Shown in pieces: positions 33,077-42,288 of a stretch of 64,000 nucleotides of DNA. The first letter of the stretch is position 1. Each line of letters starts with the position of its first letter. The DNA is taken from assembly GCF_029210365.1 (NCBI RefSeq), contig NZ_JARGES010000027.1, positions 62,001 to 126,000 on the forward strand, written 5' to 3'. Both the position numbers and the translations under genes were made by a program. The DNA is from Mesorhizobium sp. YIM 152430. Its GTDB lineage: Bacteria > Pseudomonadota > Alphaproteobacteria > Rhizobiales > Rhizobiaceae. The notes beneath the pieces were generated by a model, which was not told where the DNA came from, did no database searches, and was given only the letters and a program-made list of their open reading frames with translations.

Positions 33077-34549
33077 ATGCATCGTTTGACCCGCGCCATG
33101 ATGCTTCAGGGCACCGGCTCCGATGTCGGCAAGACGCTTCTCGTCGCCGGGCTTTGCCGTGTCGCGCTGCGTCGCGGCATGAAAGTCCGCCCGTTCAAGC
33201 CGCAGAACATGTCGAACAATGCCGCGATTGCCATTGGCGAGAACGGTGCGCCGGGCGAGATCGGCCGGGCGCAATGGCTTCATGCGCGCGCCTGCAAGGT
33301 CACGCCCTCGGTCGACATGAACCCGGTCCTGCTCAAGCCGCAAAGCGACGTCGGCGCCCAGATCGTCATCCACGGCCGCATGGCGGGCGAGGCGGCCGCG
33401 CGGAATTTCGGCGCGCAGAAGGAGCGGCTGATGACGGCCGTCATGCAATCCTGGCATCGCCTCCGCAAGGATGCCGATCTCGTCATCGTCGAGGGCGCAG
33501 GTTCACCCGCCGAAATCAATTTGCGCGACCGCGACATCGCCAATATGGGCTTCGCCACGGTCGCAGACGTGCCTGTCATCCTCGTCGGCGACATCGACCG
33601 CGGCGGCGTCATCGCCTCCATCGCCGGCACCCACCTCATCCTGCCGGATGAAGACCGACGCATGATCGCCGGCTTCATCGTCAACAAGTTCCGCGGCGAG
33701 CTTTCGCTTTTCGGCGACGGTCTTGCCGCCATAGAACGCTTCACCGGCTGGCGCTCCTTTGGCGTCGTGCCGTGGCTGAAGGAAGCCGCGCTACTGCCCG
33801 CCGAGGATGCCGTCGTGCTCGACCGTGCCCCGCGCGGCGGCAAGGGGCGGCTGACGGTCGCCGTTCCCATGCTCTCGCGCATCGCCAATTTCGACGATCT
33901 CGACCCGCTGCGCGCCGAGCCGGACGTGGATGTCGTGTTCGTGCCGCCCGGCAGGCCGCTTCCGCCAGTCGAAATCATCGTCCTGCCGGGCTCCAAATCG
34001 ACCATCGCCGATCTCGCTTTCCTGCGGGCGCAAGGCTGGGACCGTAACATCGCCCGCCACCATGCCGAGGGCGGCATCATCATCGGCCTGTGCGGCGGCC
34101 TCCAGATGCTCGGCCGGAACGTGCGCGACCCGAATGGGACCGAGGGGCCGGAGCGCGATGCGCCCGGCCTCGGTCTCCTCGACGTCGAAACGACGCTGGA
34201 ACCGAACAAGACCTTGCGCGAGGCGACCGCCCGCTCGCTTCGCCACGATTCTGAAACCTCGGGCTACGAAATCCATCTTGGACGCACCACCGGCCCGGAT
34301 TGCGGGCGCCCCGTCTTCGAGATCGACGGCGCGCCGGATGGCGCAAGCTCAATCGATGGCCGCGTCTGGGGCACCTATCTGCACGGCCTCTTCACCGGCG
34401 ACGCCTTCCGCCGCCGCTTCCTCGCCGAACACGGCGTCGAAGCCTCGCCGTTCGGCTTCGAGCAGCGCATCGACGATGCGCTGGACGCCATCGCCGAAGC
34501 GCTCGAAACCCATCTCGACTGCGACGGTCTCCTCGCCGCCGCGCGCTGA
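33077..34549 (+). CDS. cobQ: Cobyric acid synthase
   Basis: About 490 residues. The start could be GTG 33056, ATG 33077 or TTG 33086; GGAG at 33073 is best spaced for the TTG, which would give M-T-R-A-M-M-L-Q-G like other CobQ proteins. The P-loop is G-T-G-S-D-V-G-K-T. The amidotransferase domain has the nucleophile Cys339 in G-L-C-G-G-L-Q-M and the late His in G-T-Y-L-H-G-L-F. It amidates four side chains of adenosylcobyrinate diamide. No other cobalamin genes are in the window, and no cobalamin riboswitch is seen upstream. Confidence 0.93.
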   Translation: MHRLTRAMMLQGTGSDVGKTLLVAGLCRVALRRGMKVRPFKPQNMSNNAAIAIGENGAPGEIGRAQWLHARACKVTPSVDMNPVLLKPQSDVGAQIVIHGRMAGEAAARNFGAQKERLMTAVMQSWHRLRKDADLVIVEGAGSPAEINLRDRDIANMGFATVADVPVILVGDIDRGGVIASIAGTHLILPDEDRRMIAGFIVNKFRGELSLFGDGLAAIERFTGWRSFGVVPWLKEAALLPAEDAVVLDRAPRGGKGRLTVAVPMLSRIANFDDLDPLRAEPDVDVVFVPPGRPLPPVEIIVLPGSKSTIADLAFLRAQGWDRNIARHHAEGGIIIGLCGGLQMLGRNVRDPNGTEGPERDAPGLGLLDVETTLEPNKTLREATARSLRHDSETSGYEIHLGRTTGPDCGRPVFEIDGAPDGASSIDGRVWGTYLHGLFTGDAFRRRFLAEHGVEASPFGFEQRIDDALDAIAEALETHLDCDGLLAAAR

Positions 34550-34553
34550 CCCG

Positions 34554-34949
34554 TCAGCCGTTCTCCTTGAACCAGTCGACGATGGCCGGCATGTTGCGCT
34601 CGAACCCGCCGGGGATGAAGAAGTTGAGAAGGCCGGCGCGCGCGTAGGTCCGGTTCTCGAAATCGTGGATCGTGCCGGCCGGGATGCGCAGGAAATCGCC
34701 CGGGGCTATGTCGTGCCATTCCTCGCCGGCGCGAACCGCCATCACGCCGCCGATGCCGTAGAACACCTCGTCATTGGTTTCGTGACTATGCGCGCCGGGT
34801 CCGGTCTGACGGGCGTCGAGCCACCATTCGGAGACGCTGTAGGCTTCCTTCGTCTCCGCCTCGTCCGCCTTGAAGATCGCCCTCATCCCCGGCATCTCGT
34901 AGATGCGGCCGGTTCCGGCGGTAAGCTTGATGACCTGCGGATCTGCCAT
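34554..34949 (-). CDS. Cupin-domain protein
   Basis: A 131-residue single cupin. Motif 1 is G-P-G-A-H-S-H-E-T-N-D-E-V-F-Y-G and motif 2 is P-G-D-F-L-R-I-P-A-G-T-I-H-D-F. The His-x-His, Glu and final His could bind a metal. Its N-terminus (R-I-Y-E-M-P-G-M-R-A-I-F) is also common to sugar- or ectoine-type cupins, but no function is clear. It converges on cobQ with a 4-base gap. Confidence 0.75.
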   Translation of the reverse strand: MADPQVIKLTAGTGRIYEMPGMRAIFKADEAETKEAYSVSEWWLDARQTGPGAHSHETNDEVFYGIGGVMAVRAGEEWHDIAPGDFLRIPAGTIHDFENRTYARAGLLNFFIPGGFERNMPAIVDWFKENG

Positions 34950-35120
34950 TCGTTCCTCCCTCGTTCGGCGTCAGGATAGCGCGATCCTTGCTCGCCGGAA
35001 GGGGACACTCACCACAAGCGCGCCATGTGGCCATGTATAAATGGTTCGTAAGCTTCATTCAGGTAGCAAAGAAAGATGCGGCGCAGCCGTGACATGCACA
35101 TCGGGGGTTGATCAGAGCGG

Positions 35121-35471
35121 ATGACGGACCAGGACCTAAAAATGCCGGTCGAAACCTTGCTCATTCTCGCGATCATCCTGCGCGAGGGCGACAGGCTGGA
35201 TCAGTTCGGCCCGTTGTCTGAACGGGTCTATGACTGGTTGGCGCTCGGGCCGCAGGAGCGCGAAATTCTCGCGACCGAGTTACAGACGTATCATGCGGGG
35301 GTCAGTTCGGCTGCCAGCATACTGACCTTGCGGGGATTGCCGGCCGGACAGCGCCGGCTCCTCGCGCGCCAGGTGCTGGATTTCGCCGCGGTCGATCCGC
35401 TGCTCGGTCCCCACCAGCGCCGTCTCACCGTCCGCGTCGAGGATATTCTGGCCGTGGACGATCCGGCTTAG
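35121..35471 (+). CDS. Hypothetical protein (116 aa)
   Basis: A mostly helical, Leu-rich protein from ATG 35121. Segments include V-E-T-L-L-I-L-A-I-I-L-R-E-G-D-R-L-D and G-P-Q-E-R-E-I-L-A-T-E-L, with a Pro-rich turn near the middle. No family recognised. It is divergent from the cupin gene. Its TAG is the first three bases of the palindromic element that follows, so the natural end of the protein may once have been further on. Confidence 0.5.
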   Translation: MTDQDLKMPVETLLILAIILREGDRLDQFGPLSERVYDWLALGPQEREILATELQTYHAGVSSAASILTLRGLPAGQRRLLARQVLDFAAVDPLLGPHQRRLTVRVEDILAVDDPA

Positions 35472-35559
35472 GGTATGTTGAGATTCAGGTCTGTGCGCGC
35501 CGAAAGCGCAGAAAGCTGCCATTTGCAGGCCGCTCAGGCGTGAATCTCAACACACCCTA
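35469..35559. repeat. Palindromic element with termini that form stop codons
   Basis: The 19-base arms 35469-35487 and 35541-35559 are reverse complements with one mismatch, around a 53-base loop. The left end supplies TAG to the plus-strand hypothetical gene and the right end supplies TAG to the minus-strand ATPase gene. A related module occurs at 46904-46950. Confidence 0.85.
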
Positions 35560-37218
35560 GCCGATGGCGGTTTGACGCCTTCGCGCCAGCGCGCGGTCGA
35601 GATCGGGCGAAGCGGCGACAAGCATCCTTCCCGCCTCCGATCGGGGAGCGTCGAGCACCGCGCCGGTGTCGCCGCGCTCGACGATTTCGCCTTCGTGCAT
35701 CACCATCACCTGATCCGTGATCGCCCGCGCGACCACCAGATCATGCGTGATGAAGAGGTAGGCGACGCTCAGACGCTGATTCAGATCGGCGAAGAGGTCG
35801 AGCACCTGCGACCGGATAGACACGTCGAGCGCGGACACCGGTTCGTCGGCGACGATCAGCTTCGGCCGCGTGATCAGCGCCCGCGCGATGGAGAGCCGCT
35901 GCCGCTGCCCGCCCGAAAACTCGTGCGGATACTTGTCCATGTCCGCCGCCGACAGCCCGACCTCGGCGAGCGCCTGCGCGACGCGCTCGCGCCGTTCGGC
36001 TCGCGAGGGTTGGCTTTCCAGAAGATGCAGCGGCTCGGCCACCAGCCGCTCGACCTTGTGTCGCGGATTGAACGAACCGTAAGGGTCCTGGAAGACCACC
36101 TGCATGTTGCGCCGCGATGGCCGCAGTTCCGCCTCGCTCTTCGTCGTCAGTTCCGCCCCGCCGAACCTTATCGAGCCGGATGTCGGCCGGTCGAGCGCGA
36201 GGATCATGCGCGCCAGCGTCGACTTCCCGCACCCCGATCGCCCCACCAGCGCCATCGACTGCCCTTCGTAGAGGTCGAATGAAACGCCGCTGACGGCCCG
36301 GAACGGCTCGGCCCTGGAAAACAACGAGAGCCGACGGCTGGCATAGTCGCGGGTGACGTCGCGAATCTCCAGCAGCGCTGGACCTGCGCCCGGCACACCC
36401 CCCTTGTGGGGAGGGGTGCGGGGTGGGGATATGAAGCGCGAAGTTCTCTCCGGCACATGCGTCGAAGCCTCGGCCAGTTGCCGTGTATAGGGATGCGTCT
36501 TTTCCGTCAGGATTCGCCCCGTCTCACCCGTATCCATCACCTCGCCATGGCGCATGATCGTCACCCGGTCGGCCATGTCGGCGACGACGGCCAGATCGTG
36601 CGAAATCAGAAGTAGCCCCATCTTCTGCTCATCGACGAGATCGCGCAGAAGCTGCAGAATCTGAGCCTGCAACACCACGTCGAGCGCCGTCGTGGGCTCG
36701 TCGGCGACGAGCAATTTGGGATGAAGGGCGCAGGCAATGGCGATGACGACGCGCTGCCGCTGGCCGCCTGACAATTCGTGCGGGTAGCGCGTCAGCGGAA
36801 ATTTCGCCTCGGGCAGTCCCACCCGGTCGAGCATCGCGCGGGCGCTGTTCTCCGCGTCCTTCCGGTTGACACCTCGATGCCAGCGGATGCCCTCCGCCAC
36901 TTGCTCGCCGATCGTCTTGACCGGGTTCAGTGCCGTCATCGGTTCCTGGAAGACCATGCCGATATCGTCGCCGCGCAGCCGGTTCATCGCCGTTTCGGGC
37001 GCGTTCAAGATGTCGATGCCGTCGAAACTCACGCGCCCGCTCGTCCGCGCCAGATCGGGCAAAAGCCTCATCAAGGTCAGCGCCGTCATCGACTTGCCCG
37101 ACCCCGATTCCCCGACCAGCCCCAGCACCTCGCCCTGCTCGATATGCAGGTCGACGCCTTTCAAAATCTCGAAATTGCCGATCGACAGGCGCAGGCTTTC
37201 GATTTCGACGAGGCTCAT
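35557..37218 (-). CDS. Fused dual ATPase of a peptide ABC importer (DppD-DppF type)
   Basis: A 553-residue protein with two full ATPase domains. The first has G-E-S-G-S-G-K-S (Walker A) and L-S-G-G-Q-R-Q-R; the second has G-R-S-G-C-G-K-S and F-S-G-G-Q-R-Q-R. Between them lies a linker (near 260-275) containing P-P-R-T-P-P-H-K-G-G-V-P, encoded by an inserted palindromic repeat. Each half is usually a separate DppD or DppF, so this is a fusion common in rhizobia. It starts in a 4-base overlap with the dppC-like permease. Confidence 0.88.
   Translation of the reverse strand: MSLVEIESLRLSIGNFEILKGVDLHIEQGEVLGLVGESGSGKSMTALTLMRLLPDLARTSGRVSFDGIDILNAPETAMNRLRGDDIGMVFQEPMTALNPVKTIGEQVAEGIRWHRGVNRKDAENSARAMLDRVGLPEAKFPLTRYPHELSGGQRQRVVIAIACALHPKLLVADEPTTALDVVLQAQILQLLRDLVDEQKMGLLLISHDLAVVADMADRVTIMRHGEVMDTGETGRILTEKTHPYTRQLAEASTHVPERTSRFISPPRTPPHKGGVPGAGPALLEIRDVTRDYASRRLSLFSRAEPFRAVSGVSFDLYEGQSMALVGRSGCGKSTLARMILALDRPTSGSIRFGGAELTTKSEAELRPSRRNMQVVFQDPYGSFNPRHKVERLVAEPLHLLESQPSRAERRERVAQALAEVGLSAADMDKYPHEFSGGQRQRLSIARALITRPKLIVADEPVSALDVSIRSQVLDLFADLNQRLSVAYLFITHDLVVARAITDQVMVMHEGEIVERGDTGAVLDAPRSEAGRMLVAASPDLDRALARRRQTAIG
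36392..36428 (-). repeat. In-frame palindromic repeat inside the ATPase linker
   Basis: On the minus strand the sequence follows the same pattern as the 39086-39225 element: a C-rich arm, then CCCTCCCCACAAGGGGGG. It adds the Pro/Lys-rich linker without breaking the frame, between the two ATPase domains. Confidence 0.7.
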
Positions 37219-38087
37219 CGCTGGCGCCTCAGTCGGGGGTCGAGCACGTCGCGCAGTCCGTCGCCGAGAAGGTTGAGGCCGAGAACAGTGACGACGATGG
37301 CAAGGCCAGGGAAGATCGCCAGATGCGGCGCGACCATCATCCGCGTCTGCGCGTCGAAAAGCATCCGGCCCCAGCTCGTCATCGGCGGCTGCGCCCCGAG
37401 CCCGAGATAGGAGAGCCCGGCTTCCGCGAGGATGCCGAGCGCGAACTGGATCGTGCCCTGGACGAGCAGGAGCGAGGCGATGTTGGGCAGTATGTGTTCG
37501 ATGGTGATGAGCGTGGCGGATTTTCCCGACGCCCGCGCGGCCAACACATATTCCCGCGGCCAGAGCGCCATCGCGCCGGCGCGGGCGACGCGCGCGAAGA
37601 CCGGAATGTTGAAGATGCCGATGGCGACGATGGCGTTGACCGCGCCGGGGCCAAAGATCGCGGTAATCATGATCGCCGAGAGCAGGGCAGGGAAGGCAAA
37701 GACGAGATCGTTGAAGCGCATCAGCGCCTCGTCGATCCAGCCGCCGCGCGCGGCAGCCCAGCAGCCTAGCGGCACGCCGATCCCCATGCCGATGCCGACG
37801 GCGACGAAGGCGACCGCGATCGAATTGCGCGCACCCATCATGATCAGCGAAAGGATATCGCGACCGAAATGATCGGTCCCGAACCAGTGCTGCGCCGAAA
37901 TCGGCTGCATCCGGTTCGCGACCGTCAGGTTGATGACGTCGTATGGCGTCCAGACGAAGGAGACCAGCGCCATCAGCGCGATCAGCGCTGTGATGACGAA
38001 GCCGGTCACGAACGACGCATTCGAAAACGCCGCGCGGACGAACTGCCCGGCATCCTCGACCGGCGGGGAGGCGGGTTCGGCGCTCAT
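37215..38087 (-). CDS. Peptide ABC transporter permease (DppC-like)
   Basis: A 290-residue permease from ATG 38087; the longer frame has low-complexity Arg-rich sequence. It has an N-terminal single segment, H-W-F-G-T-D-H-F-G-R-D typical of DppC/OppC, and five more segments. The EAA-like loop is E-Y-V-L-A-A-R-A-S-G-K-S-A. It overlaps DppB-like and ATPase genes by 4 bases each, so all are co-translated. It forms the membrane pore together with the next permease. Confidence 0.9.
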   Translation of the reverse strand: MSAEPASPPVEDAGQFVRAAFSNASFVTGFVITALIALMALVSFVWTPYDVINLTVANRMQPISAQHWFGTDHFGRDILSLIMMGARNSIAVAFVAVGIGMGIGVPLGCWAAARGGWIDEALMRFNDLVFAFPALLSAIMITAIFGPGAVNAIVAIGIFNIPVFARVARAGAMALWPREYVLAARASGKSATLITIEHILPNIASLLLVQGTIQFALGILAEAGLSYLGLGAQPPMTSWGRMLFDAQTRMMVAPHLAIFPGLAIVVTVLGLNLLGDGLRDVLDPRLRRQR

Positions 38088-39031
38088 GCGCGCGACCTCA
38101 ACCGCGGATCGACCATCGCATAGGCGATGTCGACGAGAATGTTGACAAGGACGACGCTGGCGACGAGCAGCATCACCACCCCCTCGACGACGATCAGGTC
38201 GCGTTGGTTGATCGCCTGGAAGAGGAGCCGGCCGAGCCCCGGCAGGTAGAAGACGTTCTCGATGATGATCGTCCCGGCGAGCAGGAAGGCGAATTGCAGG
38301 CCGAGGATGGTCAGGACCGGGATCATCGCGTTGCGCAGCGCGTGCCGCCACAGGACGGTGCGGCGTGGCATCCCCTTGGCGCGCGCGGTGCGGATATAGT
38401 CCTCGCCGAGCACTTCGAGCATGGCCGAGCGCGTGACGCGGGCGAGGATCGCGGCCTGCGGAAGCGCGAGCGCGACGGCGGGCAGGATCAGCGCCTTCAG
38501 CCCCGGCCAGATGCCGCCCGCCCAGCCCGGAAATCCGCCGGCCGGCACCAGTCGCAGCCAGACCGCGAAGACGTAGATCAAGAGAAGCGCGAACCAGAAA
38601 TTGGGGATCGCAACGCCGATCTGCGCCGTCCCCATCGAGACCGTGTCGCCCATGCGCCCGCGCCGTGCGGCGGCGAAGATGCCGACCGGAATGGCGATCA
38701 TGGTCGAAAGCGCCAGTGAGATCACCGCCAGCGGCAGCGAGACGATGGCTCGCTCCGCGATGAGGTCGATGACGGGAGAGCGATAGGTGTAGGAATTGCC
38801 GAAGTCACCCACCGCCATGCCCGTGACCCAGTTTGCGTAGCGCTCCAGAAGCGGCACGTTGAGCCCCATCTGCTCGCGCAGCGTCGCCAGCGCCTCGGGC
38901 GTCGCATTCATCCCCAGCATGATCCGCGCCGGATCGCCCGGCAGGATTTCCATGACGGAGAACACGACGACCGACGCGACGAGCAGCGTGATGAGGCCGA
39001 TGACGACGCGCTTGAGGAGGAAGAGGGTCAT
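38084..39031 (-). CDS. Peptide ABC transporter permease (DppB-like)
   Basis: A 315-residue permease. ATG 39031 starts M-T-L-F-L-L-K-R-V-V, the normal DppB beginning; the longer frame reads through the palindromic repeat. It has G-D-P-A-R-I-M-L-G near residue 38 and the EAA loop E-D-Y-I-R-T-A-R-A-K-G. Six membrane segments are seen. It lies between the binding-protein gene and DppC, the canonical order. Confidence 0.9.
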   Translation of the reverse strand: MTLFLLKRVVIGLITLLVASVVVFSVMEILPGDPARIMLGMNATPEALATLREQMGLNVPLLERYANWVTGMAVGDFGNSYTYRSPVIDLIAERAIVSLPLAVISLALSTMIAIPVGIFAAARRGRMGDTVSMGTAQIGVAIPNFWFALLLIYVFAVWLRLVPAGGFPGWAGGIWPGLKALILPAVALALPQAAILARVTRSAMLEVLGEDYIRTARAKGMPRRTVLWRHALRNAMIPVLTILGLQFAFLLAGTIIIENVFYLPGLGRLLFQAINQRDLIVVEGVVMLLVASVVLVNILVDIAYAMVDPRLRSRA

Positions 39032-39085
39032 AGCTGCGGCGCACAGCGCCAGTTTCGGCGATGGCTCTCGTCCTTCGACCGCGCC

Positions 39086-39225
39086 CCCCCACTCTTTATC
39101 CCTCTCCACAAGGGGGAGGGAACCGTCAGCGTCATGCCACACCCGGATATGTTGCGGAACGATGACGGCATAAGCGCGCCGTCAATGTCTCCCTCCCCCT
39201 GGTGGGGAGGGATAAAGGGTGGGGG
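39086..39225. repeat. Long imperfect inverted repeat between binding protein and permease genes
   Basis: Arms 39086-39121 and 39190-39225 (36 bases each) match as reverse complements at 33 of 36 positions, with a 68-base spacer. Each arm also holds its own small C-rich/G-rich hairpin. The element separates dppA-like from dppB-like, so it may stop or stabilise the message. Confidence 0.88.
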
Positions 39226-39255
39226 TTCAAGGGCGAACACGATGCAGACTGGCCG

Positions 39256-40734
39256 CTACTCCGCCCACTTCACCTGCGTCAGATCGATCGCGGGGATCGG
39301 TGAATTCTCCCACATGCCTTCGAGCTTCGCGTCCCAGACGCCGATCTTCGGCAACTGGAACAGGAATCCGACCACGGCATCCTCTGCCAGAATCCGCTGC
39401 GCCTCGCCGTAAAGTTCGTTGCGCTTTTCCTCGTCGGACGTCGAGTCGAGTTCGGCGATGATCGCGTTGAACGACTCATTCTGGTAGTTGAAGTAGTAAT
39501 CCGGCCGCGAATAGATATCGATGTCGTTCGGCTCGGTGTGCGAGACGATCGTCATGTCGTAGTCCTTCTCGGTGAAGACCTGGGACAGCCAGTCGGCCCA
39601 TTCCACCGGGATGATTTCGAGCTCGATGCCGACCTGGCGAAGCTGCGAGGCGATCACCTGTCCGCCTTCGCGCGCATAGGGCGGAGGCGGCAGTTTCAGC
39701 GTCGCCGAAATGCCGTCTGCAAATCCCGCATCGGCAAGCAATTGCTTGGCCTTCTCCGGATCGTAGGGATAGGTGTCGGTCAGGTCGACATAGGCCGCGT
39801 TGGCCGGTGAGAAGTGCGAGCCGATCGGCGTGCCGAGGCCCGAGCCGTTGCCGGCGATGATTTCCTCGCGGTTGAGCGCGTGGGCGATCGCCTGGCGCAC
39901 TTCAAGCCTGTCGAACGGCTCCTTGCCGTTGTTGATCGAAAGCAGCGTCTCGCCCTCGGTCGAGCCGATCACGACTTCGAAGCGGTCGTCGGACTGGATC
40001 TGCGCGAGCGCGTCGCCGGCCGGCATGTTGGGGAAGGCGTGGACGTCGCCCGAAAGCAGCGCCGGAATGGCGGCTGCCGCATCCGGCACGATGCGGAATT
40101 CGGCGCGTTCCAGCGCGACCGCCTCGCCCCAATAATCCGGGTTCCTGACGAGAACGACGGAGGAGCCCCTGGCCCAGCTATCGAACTTGAACGGGCCGGT
40201 GCCGACCGGCGTTTCCATGTTACCGGCAGCCGTTGCCTCCGACACGATCACCGCGTCGCCCCAGCCCATATTGTAGAGGAACGAGCCCTGCGGGCGCGAC
40301 AGCGTCACGGTCACCGTCGTCGGGTCCGTCGCCTCGACATTTTCGATGGCCGCGAAGAGTCCTTTCTGCGCATTCGTGGAATCCTCGGCGCGGGCGCGGT
40401 CGAGCGAGAATTTCACGTCGGCGGAGGAAAACTCCGCCCCGTCGTGGAATTTCACGCCCTCATGCAGCTTGAAGGTATAGGTCAGCCCGTCCTCTGAGAC
40501 TTCCCAGCTTTCCGCCAGCGCGGGGAGCACTTCGCCCGTCGGCCCGATCCTGGTCAGGCCCTCGAAGAGATTCGCATAGACGACTTCGTCGATCGCTGCG
40601 GCTGCGCCTGCGGTCGGGTCGAGATGCGGGGGTTCCAGCACGACGCCGATCACGACATCGGCGCGTTGCGCGAAAGCGGTGCCGGAGGCAAGCGCGATGG
40701 CTGCTGCGGCAAGCACAGGAACGATGATCTTCAT
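39256..40734 (-). CDS. Peptide ABC transporter substrate-binding protein (family 5)
   Basis: A 492-residue protein. ATG 40734 gives a signal peptide M-K-I-I-V-P-V-L-A-A-A-A-I-A-L-A-S-G-T-A-F-A, likely cut after A-F-A. The family-5 pattern follows: D-P-T-A-G-A-A-A-A-I-D-E, L-A-E-S-W-E-V-S-E-D-G-L-T-Y-T-F and V-K-F-H-D-G-A-E-F. It binds the imported peptide or peptide-like ligand. The upstream M20 deacylase suggests an N-acylated ligand. The 106-base gap to the deacylase shows no strong promoter. Confidence 0.9.
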   Translation of the reverse strand: MKIIVPVLAAAAIALASGTAFAQRADVVIGVVLEPPHLDPTAGAAAAIDEVVYANLFEGLTRIGPTGEVLPALAESWEVSEDGLTYTFKLHEGVKFHDGAEFSSADVKFSLDRARAEDSTNAQKGLFAAIENVEATDPTTVTVTLSRPQGSFLYNMGWGDAVIVSEATAAGNMETPVGTGPFKFDSWARGSSVVLVRNPDYWGEAVALERAEFRIVPDAAAAIPALLSGDVHAFPNMPAGDALAQIQSDDRFEVVIGSTEGETLLSINNGKEPFDRLEVRQAIAHALNREEIIAGNGSGLGTPIGSHFSPANAAYVDLTDTYPYDPEKAKQLLADAGFADGISATLKLPPPPYAREGGQVIASQLRQVGIELEIIPVEWADWLSQVFTEKDYDMTIVSHTEPNDIDIYSRPDYYFNYQNESFNAIIAELDSTSDEEKRNELYGEAQRILAEDAVVGFLFQLPKIGVWDAKLEGMWENSPIPAIDLTQVKWAE

Positions 40735-40840
40735 GTCAGGCAGGCTCCCAGGGATTTTGGTGTGTTTTGCCGGATTGAAGCGCGAAAACCGGCCGGAGTA
40801 AATCGTGATTGTGCTTTGCACACCCGATGCGCGGGAAACG

Positions 40841-42118
40841 TCAGTTCCGCCCTGCGCCGAGAAGATGGCCGAGCCCGATGGCCATCACCTTGGCCGACTG
40901 GACCATGTCCTCGATGCCCACCCATTCGTCCGGCTGGTGGGCAAGGTCGAGGATGCCGGGGCCATAGGCGATGCAACTGAACAGATGTCCGATCCGCGAG
41001 ACGTGCTTCTGGTCATAGGTGCCGGGCGAAACGACGTAGTCCGGCTCGCGGTCGAAGATGTCGCGAATGCCGGACGCGACGGCCTTGACCACCGGCTCAT
41101 CCATTTCCGTCATCAGCGGCAGCACTTCCATCATGTCGCGGATCGAGTAGTCGAATTTCGGCCGCTCCTGCTTCAGCCGGTCGAGAATGGACGTGACCTC
41201 GCGCTTCACGTCGCCGATGTCTTCTTCGAGCAGGAAGCGCCGGTCGATCACGGTCCGGCAGGTGTCGGCCACGTTCGGCGAGGGCAGGCCGGGAAAGAAG
41301 TCCTCCGTCTGGCCGCCATGGATCGAGTTGATGTTCATCGTCGAGCGCCGCGCGCCTTCCGGCACGACGGGCGTGCGCGTCTGCTTCCGGTCGAGTGCGG
41401 GGAAAAGCTCGTCCTCGAAGGCTGCCAGCACCGCACCCATGTGGCGAATGGCCGAATCGCCGAGGAACGGCATCGAACCGTGCGCGATTCGCCCCTTGGT
41501 CTCGATCTCCGCCCACCAGACGCCGCGATGGCCAAGGCAGATCCGGTCCTTGTTGAGCGGTTCGGGAATGATGACGTGGTCGACGCGCGGCTTGGAAAAA
41601 TAGCCCTTGCTGGCGAGGTAGGCGACGCCGCCGAACCCGCCCGATTCCTCGTCCACCGTCCCGGAAATCTCGATGGCGCCGGCGAAATCCGGGTTGGTGG
41701 CGATGAAGGCTTCGGCCGCGATGACCGAGGCGGCGAGCCCGCCCTTCATGTCGCACGCCCCGCGGCCATAGACACGCCCGTCCTTCACGACGCCCTCATA
41801 GGGATCGACCGTCCAGCCTTCGCCCGCCTCGACGACGTCGATATGCGAGTTGAAATGCACCGTCTCGCCCGGTCTCTTGCCCTCGTAGCGGGCGATGACG
41901 TTGGTGCGCGGATAGCGGTCGCTGTCGCCCGGCGTGCCTTCCCCGCGCACATATTCGATTTCGAACCCCGACCGCTTCAGCCGCTCGCCGAGATATTCGG
42001 CGCAAGGCGTATAGGCTTCGCCCGGCGGGTTGATCGTCGGAAAGCGGATCAGATCCCGCGTCAATGCCACAAGGTCATCGGTGCGGCCGTCGACCGCCTT
42101 CATCAATTGGTCTCTCAT
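40841..42118 (-). CDS. M20 family deacylase/peptidase (ArgE/DapE-like)
   Basis: About 425 residues from ATG 42118; TTG 42154 and ATG 42103 are alternatives. Metal ligands are seen in N-S-H-I-D-V-V (His-x-Asp), G-A-C-D-M-K-G-G (Asp) and T-V-D-E-E-S-G-G (Glu-Glu pair). The final region Y-D-Q-K-H-V-S supplies the last His. It should remove acyl groups or cleave small peptides. It is the first gene of the peptide-import operon and divergent from soeABC, so it likely processes the imported compound. Confidence 0.85.
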   Translation of the reverse strand: MRDQLMKAVDGRTDDLVALTRDLIRFPTINPPGEAYTPCAEYLGERLKRSGFEIEYVRGEGTPGDSDRYPRTNVIARYEGKRPGETVHFNSHIDVVEAGEGWTVDPYEGVVKDGRVYGRGACDMKGGLAASVIAAEAFIATNPDFAGAIEISGTVDEESGGFGGVAYLASKGYFSKPRVDHVIIPEPLNKDRICLGHRGVWWAEIETKGRIAHGSMPFLGDSAIRHMGAVLAAFEDELFPALDRKQTRTPVVPEGARRSTMNINSIHGGQTEDFFPGLPSPNVADTCRTVIDRRFLLEEDIGDVKREVTSILDRLKQERPKFDYSIRDMMEVLPLMTEMDEPVVKAVASGIRDIFDREPDYVVSPGTYDQKHVSRIGHLFSCIAYGPGILDLAHQPDEWVGIEDMVQSAKVMAIGLGHLLGAGRN

Positions 42119-42288
42119 ATCCGCAATGTGAGCGGGCGAGGAAACGCTTGGCAAGTGCGGCAGATGCCGGATCGGGCTGGACCAGCGATTTCGGTGCGTT
42201 GGCGCGCGTCAAGGCATGGAGAACCACGCGACCCCATTTTCTTGGCATCAGGTCTTGTATAAGAGTCGAACAAAGCAAAAAGGTTTCC

